A DNA stretch of 5,132 nt from a bacterium (lineage in GTDB: Bacteria > Zhuqueibacterota > Zhuqueibacteria > Thermofontimicrobiales > Thermofontimicrobiaceae), in NCBI GenBank assembly GCA_025453735.1, contig JALOPY010000249.1, positions 1 through 5,132 of the forward strand, read 5' to 3'. The translations under genes and the position numbers were made by a program. Shown piece by piece: positions 1-4,967 of this stretch. The first letter of the stretch is position 1. Each line of letters starts with the position of its first letter. The notes below the pieces were generated by a model that had not been told where the DNA came from, did not search any database, and saw only the letters and a program-made list of their open reading frames with translations.

Positions 1-1166
1 CCGAGCTTGAAAAAGCCAAACTGAAAAAAGAGCAGGAGGACGAGTTAAAAAAATTGCTTGAAGAAGCCAACAAATTAAAAACGGTCGAGAAGAAGGAAGA
101 AACAGGTGTCGGAAAAAAATTCTATTCTGGCGAAAGACAACAGTCGGGATTGAATCCCAATATCAGCGTGAGCGGCGATTTCTTTGGGGCGATTAGCTCG
201 TCCAAAAGCAAGTTTATCAGTCAGCCCAGCGATGTGTCGTATGGCAACAATCGCTTTGAATTACGGGAATTGCAAATCGAGCTGGTTTCGCCGCTCGATC
301 CGTTTACCCGAGGCAAGAGCTTCATTTCCATGACCAAAGATGAAATCAGCATTGAAGAAGCCTATATGGAATGGCTGAACTTGCCCGCCAATTTGAATCT
401 CAAAATTGGGATTTTTTATACGGAATTTGGCACGCTCAATCGCTATCATGATCACGCCCTGCCGCAGTTTGATCGTCCCAGAGTGCTGGTCAATATGTTC
501 AGTAACAAAGGATTGGGCGGCTGGGGCATGGCTGGAAATTTTCTCCTGCCACCATTGCTTTGGGCTGATGCCAGCAGTTTTGATATCTCGCTGATCAATG
601 GCGGCGACGACCATAGTTTTACCAGCGAGGGAAAATTTAATCTGTTATCGGTGGGGCAGTTTAAAAATTATTACGACATCACCGATGCCACTTATTTCGA
701 ATGGTCATTGAGCGGGGCAGCGGGCAAAAATGATGCTTCTGAAAAACTATGGAGTTATGTGGGTGATCTGGCTTTTACAGTGAAATGGGTGCCCATCGGT
801 CGCTCGAAATATCGCACCATCGATTGGAAAACCGAATTGCTATTCAATTACCGTGAAACGCCAACAGGTCATATTCAATCGAAAGGATTTTTCACTTCCC
901 TGCAAAATAAGCTGAACGCCCGTTACTGGTTTTCGGGCAGGATCGGCTATTCGGAATTACCCTGGGATAACAACCAGCATGAATGGGATTTCACGACCTG
1001 TCTGGATTTCTGGCAGAGTGAGTTTGTGTTCTATCGGTTTCAATACCAGTATTCGCTGCGGGATTTTACCAGCTATCTGGATTATGCGGGACCTTTTCCC
1101 GACGACCATACGTTTTTGTTCCATGCCTGCTGGGCAATGGGACCGCATAAGCATGAAGCTTATTAA
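1..1166 (+). CDS. Porin-like outer-membrane beta-barrel protein, 5' end missing
   Basis: The reading frame is open from the left edge (first full codon at position 3) to a TAA at 1164-1166, giving 387 visible residues, so the true start lies upstream. The first roughly 35 visible residues are almost all Glu, Lys, Leu and Ala in a coiled-coil pattern. A barrel-like part follows, with many short amphipathic strands rich in Trp, Tyr and Phe. Blocks resembling the phosphate-selective porin O/P type are FELRELQIEL (255-284), EEAYMEW (354-374), KIGIFYTEFG (402-431) and a His-containing NRYHDHALPQFDRP stretch (438-479). The protein ends in GPHKHEAY, with a terminal aromatic residue as in many outer-membrane proteins. 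Known of such folds: trimeric or monomeric channels for small solutes. Inferred from the transporter genes downstream: it may admit metal ions or metal complexes. It could instead be an unrelated porin that happens to be next door. No frameshift is seen. Confidence 0.75.
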   Translation, partial: ELEKAKLKKEQEDELKKLLEEANKLKTVEKKEETGVGKKFYSGERQQSGLNPNISVSGDFFGAISSSKSKFISQPSDVSYGNNRFELRELQIELVSPLDPFTRGKSFISMTKDEISIEEAYMEWLNLPANLNLKIGIFYTEFGTLNRYHDHALPQFDRPRVLVNMFSNKGLGGWGMAGNFLLPPLLWADASSFDISLINGGDDHSFTSEGKFNLLSVGQFKNYYDITDATYFEWSLSGAAGKNDASEKLWSYVGDLAFTVKWVPIGRSKYRTIDWKTELLFNYRETPTGHIQSKGFFTSLQNKLNARYWFSGRIGYSELPWDNNQHEWDFTTCLDFWQSEFVFYRFQYQYSLRDFTSYLDYAGPFPDDHTFLFHACWAMGPHKHEAY

Positions 1167-1191
1167 AATTCCAATAGTCAAATGACAAATC

Positions 1192-1218
1192 CGCCAGAGG
1201 ACGCATCCGCCTTTGGCG
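1192..1218 (+). terminator. Weak hairpin after porin gene
   Basis: CGCCAGAGG (1192-1200) can pair with CCTTTGGCG (1210-1218) over 9 bp with one G-U pair and a 9-base loop. It starts 25 bases after the porin stop. No T-run follows, so it may be an RNA 3'-end stabiliser or a remnant of an intergenic repeat rather than an intrinsic terminator. Confidence 0.3.
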
Positions 1219-1270
1219 TGATTACAAATAAATTCCAAAGATAAAATTTTCAAATCTAAAATGAAGGCAT

Positions 1271-1301
1271 GCTTTCCTAAACCTCAAAGGTTTAGGAAAG
1301 C
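1271..1301. terminator. Perfect 14-bp stem-loop between porin and methyltransferase genes
   Basis: GCTTTCCTAAACCT (1271-1284) and AGGTTTAGGAAAGC (1288-1301) are exact reverse complements around a CAA loop. The stem is perfect, and its place between two gene blocks suits a transcript end. However, only TGTTT follows on the + strand and no clean T-run follows on the - strand. A two-way hairpin terminator, an RNA processing site or a copy of a dispersed palindromic repeat are all possible. A protein operator is less likely for such a long, tight-looped palindrome. Confidence 0.4.
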
Positions 1302-1373
1302 TGTTTGGGTCACCCAATCTGTAACTGACATTTTACAGGTTCGGTTATTGAGTTCTCAACAAGGAAAAATTCT

Positions 1374-1874
1374 ATGAAAGAAAAAAGTCCCAGAATAATA
1401 ATCATCGAAATTGTTCTAACCATCGTTGCCGTTGGACAAATCATTTTGTCTTTTGTGCTTTATGATAAAGATGGTAATTCGATGATCCGCAATGCTGGCT
1501 GGATGGTGCTCTGGCTTTCTGCCATTTTTGGCTGGCTGCCTATTTTCACCTTCAAAAAATATGGCAAGGTACCGAAGGGCAAAGGTTACGTTCACACGAC
1601 CCAGCTTGTCGATAAAGGCGTCTATGCTATCGTGCGTCATCCCCAGTACGTGGCGGGCATTTTGATGGCAATCGCCTTTTTTCTGATCGCCCAGCATTGG
1701 CTAATTGGTGCGTTGGGAGTCATCTTGATTGTCATCTATTACCTGAGCGCTTTTGATGAAGAACGAGCCACGCTGGAGAAATTGGGCGAGGCATACCAAA
1801 ATTATATGAATAGAGTCCCTCGGTTTAATTTTATCGCTGGACTTTTCAAACGATTCAGAAGGAGTACGACATGA
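1374..1874 (+). CDS. Membrane-bound methyltransferase, isoprenylcysteine/phospholipid methyltransferase type
   Basis: This 166-residue protein would sit in the inner membrane. Hydrophobic segments lie at about 8-30, 41-60, 91-107 and 109-127. The family signature is clear: GVYAIVRHPQY at 82-92, a Glu-Glu pair at 129-130, then a GEAYQNYMNRVPRF stretch at 138-151. This is the cofactor-binding C-terminal half typical of the ICMT/PEMT/NnrU-like group, which uses S-adenosylmethionine to methylate lipid-like or small substrates. The actual substrate cannot be told. The ATG at 1374 is supported by AAGGA at 1361-1365, 8 bases upstream. The stop TGA (1872-1874) overlaps the start of the next gene in ATGA, so the two are probably translated together and share an mRNA. 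Small methyltransferases of this fold are often annotated only as hypothetical isoprenylcysteine methyltransferases. Its tie to metal uptake is inferred from position only. Confidence 0.85.
   Translation: MKEKSPRIIIIEIVLTIVAVGQIILSFVLYDKDGNSMIRNAGWMVLWLSAIFGWLPIFTFKKYGKVPKGKGYVHTTQLVDKGVYAIVRHPQYVAGILMAIAFFLIAQHWLIGALGVILIVIYYLSAFDEERATLEKLGEAYQNYMNRVPRFNFIAGLFKRFRRSTT
1857..1864 (+). promoter_or_regulatory. Strong ribosome binding site for binding-protein gene
   Basis: AGAAGGAG lies inside the last codons of the methyltransferase gene, 6 bases before the ATG at 1871. It fixes the start of the binding protein and supports translational coupling across the 4-base overlap. Confidence 0.8.
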
Positions 1875-2944
1875 AAAATTCAAAGCTGTTTTATACGATA
1901 CCGATTTTAATCCTATTGCTATTCTCTAATTTATTGGCGCAACATCATCAACGTCGAGAGCATCATCAACGTCGTCATGGCAATGATGTTCTAAAAATAG
2001 TTACTTCCTTTTCAGACTATGCCACCATTGCGGAATTCATGGTGCAGGATAATGGCGCTGTGGATTACATCGCTTCGGGACAGGAAGATCCGCATTTCGT
2101 TCCGCCGAAACCGAGCTTTGCCATGAAGCTTCGGGATGCCGATATGTGGGTGACGACTGGTATGGATCTAGAAATGTGGGCGCCGACGCTGCTGGACAAG
2201 GCTCGCAACAAAAAAATCATGGACGGCGAGATCGGCTTCGTGGCAGTGTCTGACGGCGTGACAATCCTGGAAAAAGTCGAAAAAGCCGATCGCACCGAAG
2301 GCGATATTCATCTCATGGGCAATCCCCATATCACCACAGGTCCCCTGAACTGGAAAATTATCGCCGATAATCTGACGATTGGCTTGCGCAAAGTCGATCC
2401 CGATAACAGCGATTTTTATATCGAGCAGCGAGATAAATTTAAAGATAAAGTTGATCGATCTTTGTTTGGCGATAAGCTGGTCGATATGTTCGGCGGTGAA
2501 ACGCTATGCCAATTGCTGGCTAACAAAACGCTGTTCACATTCCTGGAAAAGGAGTACGGCGATGGCAAGCTGATCGATCTGTTGGGCGGCTGGCTAAAAA
2601 AGGCATTGCCGTTCCGTGGCATGAAAATCATCACCTATCATAAAAATTGGGCTTATTTTGCTGACACCTTTGGCTTAGAAATCCTCGGCTTTATCGAGCC
2701 CAAGCCTGGCATTCCACCTTCTGCCAAACATGTTCAAAACATGATTCAATTGATCCAGGATCAAAATATCCGATTGATGATCATCGCCAGCTATTTTGAA
2801 AAGAAAACCGCTCAGATGATCGAAAGCAAAACAGGCATCAAGGCTTTGTCTCTGCCGCTCCATGTTCATGGCGTTCCCGAAGCCACCGATAATTTTAAGC
2901 TGGTGGATTATTGGATCGATCAGATTAATGCAAATATCGAATGA
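1871..2944 (+). CDS. znuA: Zinc/manganese-type ABC transporter periplasmic binding protein (ZnuA/TroA family)
   Basis: This 357-residue protein captures a divalent metal in the periplasm and hands it to the ABC permeases. Residues 1-24 form a signal peptide (basic start, PILILLLFSNLLA core, cleavage near LLA-Q). There is no lipobox Cys, so it should be soluble. Family landmarks are in order: DPH with His75, GNPH with His153, TYHKNWAYF with His257 and EPKPGIPPSAKHV at 276-288. The three His fit the usual metal ligands. The usual Asp near the C-terminus (the LDPLG region of ZnuA) seems absent; the matching stretch is LSLPLHVHGVPEATD (326-340), with His331 and His333. An extra block of about 50 residues (roughly 198-247, rich in Gly-Gly and Leu) precedes the third His and is known to me from some related proteins of deltaproteobacteria and FCB-type bacteria. 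The mature N-terminus carries a duplicated His/Arg motif. Zinc is the likeliest metal, manganese or iron possible. The symbol marks the family only. Confidence 0.88.
   Translation: MKNSKLFYTIPILILLLFSNLLAQHHQRREHHQRRHGNDVLKIVTSFSDYATIAEFMVQDNGAVDYIASGQEDPHFVPPKPSFAMKLRDADMWVTTGMDLEMWAPTLLDKARNKKIMDGEIGFVAVSDGVTILEKVEKADRTEGDIHLMGNPHITTGPLNWKIIADNLTIGLRKVDPDNSDFYIEQRDKFKDKVDRSLFGDKLVDMFGGETLCQLLANKTLFTFLEKEYGDGKLIDLLGGWLKKALPFRGMKIITYHKNWAYFADTFGLEILGFIEPKPGIPPSAKHVQNMIQLIQDQNIRLMIIASYFEKKTAQMIESKTGIKALSLPLHVHGVPEATDNFKLVDYWIDQINANIE
1943..1978 (+). repeat. Two 18-bp in-frame repeats coding for a His/Arg motif
   Basis: CATCATCAACGTCG occurs at 1943-1956 and again at 1961-1974, 18 bp apart. 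The two units code for HHQRRE and HHQRRH, residues 25-36, immediately after the predicted signal-peptide cleavage site. Because the period is a multiple of three, gain or loss of a unit would not shift the frame. Confidence 0.85.
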
Positions 2945-2945
2945 C

Positions 2946-2978
2946 GTGAAATGTGAGACGGCAAATGTGAGAAGTAGC
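2946..2978. repeat. Left heptamer array (GTGAAAT type)
   Basis: Units in register are GTGAAAT, GTGAGAC, GGCAAAT, GTGAGAA and a partial GTAGC. The array begins one base after the base following the binding-protein stop codon, TGA at 2942-2944, so it directly abuts the gene. Confidence 0.75.
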
Positions 2979-3034
2979 CAGTAATCAGTAATCAGTGATC
3001 AGTCGGCAGTCGTCAACCATCGGTAATCAGTGAT
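2979..3034. repeat. Central tandem heptamer array (CAGTNAT), 8 units
   Basis: Fifty-six bases divide without gaps into CAGTAAT, CAGTAAT, CAGTGAT, CAGTCGG, CAGTCGT, CAACCAT, CGGTAAT and CAGTGAT. Every unit begins with C, and six of eight keep the CAGT or CGGT core plus a variable tail. No inverted partner is seen in the window, so this part would form the loop of the larger hairpin. Confidence 0.85.
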
Positions 3035-3061
3035 TAATTTTTGACGAAGCTTTTACAGCAC

Positions 3062-3120
3062 CACATTTCACTTCTGACGTCTCACATTTCACATTTCACT
3101 TTTCACGTTTGCCGTTTCAC
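3062..3120. repeat. Right heptamer array (CACATTT type), about 8.5 units
   Basis: Bases divide in strict register into CACATTT, CACTTCT, GACGTCT, CACATTT, CACATTT, CACTTTT, CACGTTT, GCCGTTT and a final CAC. The units are reverse complements of the left array. The array ends 8 bases before the ribosome binding site of the first permease gene, so it lies in that gene's 5' untranslated region. Confidence 0.85.
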
Positions 3121-3128
3121 AAACAAAC

Positions 3129-3133
3129 AGGAG
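3129..3133 (+). promoter_or_regulatory. Ribosome binding site deciding the first permease start
   Basis: AGGAG sits 5 bases before the ATG at 3139. It favours that start over the in-frame TTG at 3109, which lies within the heptamer array and has no Shine-Dalgarno sequence. Confidence 0.8.
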
Positions 3134-3138
3134 TACCA

Positions 3139-3993
3139 ATGTTTGAAAACATCCAATTCCTTGCCGCTCCCATCACAGCCTGCATCATCCTGGCAGGAGT
3201 GCTGAGTTACTTTGGCAATCATATTTTGACAAGGGGGATCATCTTTATCGACATTGCCCTGGCGCAGATTGCGGCGCTGGGCACGATGATCGGATTGCTG
3301 TTGGGCTATGCTGAGGCGTCCGCATCCGTCGAGCTGATCTCATTGATTTTTACCTTGATCATCATCTCTATCTTTGCCCTGACTAAGTTTGAAAAACAGG
3401 TCGTGCCCCAGGAGGCGATCATCGGCATCATTTATGGCCTGGGGTTGGGCATTGCCATGCTGCTCGCCGAAAAAATTCCAGGCGGATCGAATTATATCAC
3501 CAAAACCATCACGGGAAATATTTTGTGGGTCACGTGGGACGATGTGCTCAAATGCGCAGGCATTTTTGTGCCGATTGCCATCATTCATATTTTGCTCCGT
3601 CGCCCCTTTATTAAAATATCCGAATCAAAAGAGAACCTGCCCTACTCCATCAACAAAATCCGAATGTACGAGCTGATTTTTTACATCACGTTTGGGATCG
3701 TGGTGGTGCGATCAGTTCCCGTGGGCGGCATCTTTGTGATCTTCGTTTTGCTCATTGCGCCCACTGCCATGGCGACGTTGTTCACCCAGCGCTGGGCGTG
3801 GCGCTTTCTCTGGAGCTGGATCATTGGCATTTTTGGCACTGTCATCGGAATTTATGTTTCGTATGAAATCGATATTTCCAATGGGCCTGCCATTGTTTGT
3901 CTGATGGGAATCGCCGTGTTTGTGATAGCTTTTATCAAGCTGGTTAATTTCAAGCGGAGTTCGATACAAGGAAATCAGGGAATAGTGGAATAA
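3139..3993 (+). CDS. znuB: Metal ABC transporter permease 1 (ZnuB/TroC family, ABC-3)
   Basis: With the ATG at 3139 the protein has 284 residues, a normal length for this family. It is very hydrophobic, with about eight membrane segments (roughly 7-24, 33-57, 65-81, 91-110, 136-154, 177-212 as one or two passes, 222-242 and 249-270). Family marks are TRGIIFIDIALAQIAALG at 31-48, GNILWVTWDD at 126-135 and the strongly conserved PVGGIFVIFVLLIAP at 194-208. It should form half of the inner-membrane channel for the metal released by the binding protein, driven by a separate ATPase. In better-known homologs the first motif usually reads like DALAH; here it is DIALAQ. The C-terminal residues GIVE and the stop codon are encoded by the start of the 8-bp repeat array, so the tail may be lineage-specific. 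The symbol indicates family, not proved metal. Confidence 0.88.
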   Translation: MFENIQFLAAPITACIILAGVLSYFGNHILTRGIIFIDIALAQIAALGTMIGLLLGYAEASASVELISLIFTLIIISIFALTKFEKQVVPQEAIIGIIYGLGLGIAMLLAEKIPGGSNYITKTITGNILWVTWDDVLKCAGIFVPIAIIHILLRRPFIKISESKENLPYSINKIRMYELIFYITFGIVVVRSVPVGGIFVIFVLLIAPTAMATLFTQRWAWRFLWSWIIGIFGTVIGIYVSYEIDISNGPAIVCLMGIAVFVIAFIKLVNFKRSSIQGNQGIVE

Positions 3994-4060
3994 TGGAACG
4001 ATGGAATTATTAGATGGAATATTGTATTCCAATATTCCATCATTCCAATACTCTTTTTTT
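3979..4060. repeat. Inverted tandem octamer array ending in T7
   Basis: On the left the units are GGAATAGT, GGAATAAT, GGAACGAT and GGAATTAT, then a TAGAT spacer and GGAATATT. After GTATT come the complementary units CCAATATT, CCATCATT and CCAATACT, then CTTTTTTT. GATGGAATATTG (4013-4024) pairs perfectly with CAATATTCCATC (4030-4041) around a 5-base loop, and TGGAAT (4002-4007) can pair with ATTCCA (4042-4047). The stop codon of permease 1 (3991-3993) lies inside the second unit. With T7 at 4054-4060 the structure could act as an intrinsic terminator or attenuator, though the stem is AT-rich and the T-run is a few bases away. Confidence 0.75.
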
Positions 4061-4092
4061 AGAAATAATGGACAATCAATTTATTCAAACTT

Positions 4093-4113
4093 AGGAGATA
4101 AATGAGAGAATGA
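4093..4113 (+). promoter_or_regulatory. Ribosome binding site with a three-codon leader overlapping permease 2 start
   Basis: AGGAG at 4093-4097 is followed by ATG AGA GAA TGA (4102-4113). The stop of this three-codon frame overlaps the permease 2 ATG (4110) as ATGA. AGGAG is 4 bases from the first ATG and 12 from the second, so neither spacing is ideal. Ribosomes could start at 4110 directly or restart there after the mini-frame. The latter is inference. Confidence 0.4.
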
Positions 4114-4967
4114 CCGCCATCGAATTCATGTTTGCACCATTTGTAGCCTGTTTGCTGCTCATCGGCATCAATATCTATTTTGGAATTCATGTGATCAAGC
4201 GGGAGATTATTTTTATCGATATTGCCATGGCACAGGTGGCGGCGCTGGGCGGAACGGTTGCCATGATCCTTGGACTGACGGGGCATGAACATGCGGGACA
4301 GGCGGATGGCGGATTCAGCCTGATGGGCTATTTGTTTGCCATCGCTTTTACTACTGTGGCGGCGGCGATGTTCACCATATTGAAAAGCCGAAAGCTGCCC
4401 ATTCCGCTGGAGTCGCTCATTGGGATTGCGTATGCCGTGGCGGCAACGGGCGCCGTGATTTTGTTGGACAAAGCAGCGGGCAGCGATGTCCACGTTCACG
4501 AGATGGTGGCAGGCTCGATTTTATGGGTGACCTGGCGACAAATTTTGGAACTGTTCATTGTATTCGTTCTGGTCGGATTATTTCATTTTATTTTTCGAGA
4601 GAAATTTACCAAACTCACTGATAATTACAATAAAGCCCATCGAACCGATCATATTCTGACATGGGATTTCCTATTTTATGCGACCTTTGGCATCGCTGTC
4701 GTTCATTCGGTTCAGGTCGGTGGCATCCTGACAGTGTTCGCTTTTTTAATCATCCCAGCCAGCATCTCGGCGCTGTTTTCCGATCATTGGGTGACCAGAA
4801 TTTTGATCGGCTGGGGATTGGGCACCATCGTCACACTTTGTGGTTTGTATTTATCCTGGGTCATGGATGTGCCCAGCTCGCCAACGGTGATTTTATTTTT
4901 GGGAGTGTTTTTGTTGTTGGCTATAGTGGTGAAATCATTTGGAGTGGTTAAAATGGAGACCGAATAA
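4110..4967 (+). CDS. Metal ABC transporter permease 2 (ZnuB/TroD family, ABC-3)
   Basis: This 285-residue membrane protein is a diverged paralog of permease 1. Matching blocks are IIFIDIAMAQVAALGG (33-48), GSILWVTWRQILE (135-147), FLFYATFGIAVVHSVQVGGILTVFAFLIIPA (187-217) and SALFSDHW (220-227). It has the same set of about eight membrane segments. The two proteins most likely pair as a heterodimeric channel, as TroC and TroD do, but two alternative homodimers are possible. It differs from permease 1 in carrying His in two loops: GHEHAGQADGG (58-68) between the second and third segments, and DVHVHE (126-131). These could line the periplasmic metal entrance. No ATPase gene follows in the window. 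The start at 4110 gives an N-terminus aligning with permease 1 residue for residue around the first membrane segment, which supports it. Confidence 0.87.
   Translation: MTAIEFMFAPFVACLLLIGINIYFGIHVIKREIIFIDIAMAQVAALGGTVAMILGLTGHEHAGQADGGFSLMGYLFAIAFTTVAAAMFTILKSRKLPIPLESLIGIAYAVAATGAVILLDKAAGSDVHVHEMVAGSILWVTWRQILELFIVFVLVGLFHFIFREKFTKLTDNYNKAHRTDHILTWDFLFYATFGIAVVHSVQVGGILTVFAFLIIPASISALFSDHWVTRILIGWGLGTIVTLCGLYLSWVMDVPSSPTVILFLGVFLLLAIVVKSFGVVKMETE

Larger units (their letters stand above)
1167..1373. other. Non-coding gap with two hairpins
   Basis: These 207 bases between the porin stop and the methyltransferase start hold no convincing gene. They contain a 9-bp hairpin at 1192-1218, a perfect 14-bp hairpin at 1271-1301, a small palindrome (TTGGGTCACCCAA, 1305-1317) and the imperfect inverted repeat TTGAG-TT-CTCAA (1348-1359) just before the ribosome binding site. 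A promoter for the methyltransferase and binding-protein genes is expected here, but I found no -35/-10 pair with normal spacing. The transcription factor, if any, cannot be named. Confidence 0.6.
2945..3120. repeat. Composite heptamer repeat element between binding-protein and permease genes
   Basis: The element fills nearly all of the 194-base gap. It has three parts: a left array of GTGAAAT-like 7-mers, a central array of CAGTNAT-like 7-mers, and a right array of CACATTT-like 7-mers that is the reverse complement of the left one. GTGAAATGTGAGACG (2946-2960) is an exact inverted match to 3078-3092, and AGAAGT (2970-2975) matches ACTTCT (3070-3075), so a long imperfect hairpin can form. Bases 3035-3061 show no repeat. 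Short heptanucleotide tandem repeats in gaps are known, for example in cyanobacteria. No coding potential is visible. Confidence 0.85.

Noticed and set aside
54..56. TTG at 54 as start of the porin
   Set aside because: The frame stays open to the left edge with the same coiled-coil composition, so this Leu is internal and the gene is truncated by the window.
261..614. 117-residue minus-strand frame opposite the porin
   Set aside because: It has no family resemblance or ribosome site and is fully covered by the convincing porin frame.
1213..1247. TTGGCG with TAAAAT as a promoter
   Set aside because: The spacing is 23 bases, too long for a sigma-70 type promoter, and the host's promoter consensus is unknown.
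1305..1317. Palindrome TTGGGTCACCCAA as a regulator site
   Set aside because: It is short, single-copy in the window, and has no matching site near the other genes.
1348..1359. TTGAG-TT-CTCAA as an operator for a metal regulator
   Set aside because: The arms are only 5 bp, they do not match a Zur, Fur or MntR box that I know, and a repeat of this size is expected by chance. It was not called as a site.
2979..3034. CRISPR-like array
   Set aside because: The units are 7 bp and contiguous with no spacers, so this is a simple tandem repeat.
3109..3138. Longer version of permease 1 starting at TTG 3109
   Set aside because: The extra ten residues are encoded by the heptamer array, there is no ribosome site before the TTG, and AGGAG lies at the right distance before ATG 3139.
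4059..4499. 146-residue frame on the minus strand opposite permease 2
   Set aside because: It is rich in His, Arg and Gln with no domain pattern, runs antisense to a clear permease, and looks like a shadow frame.
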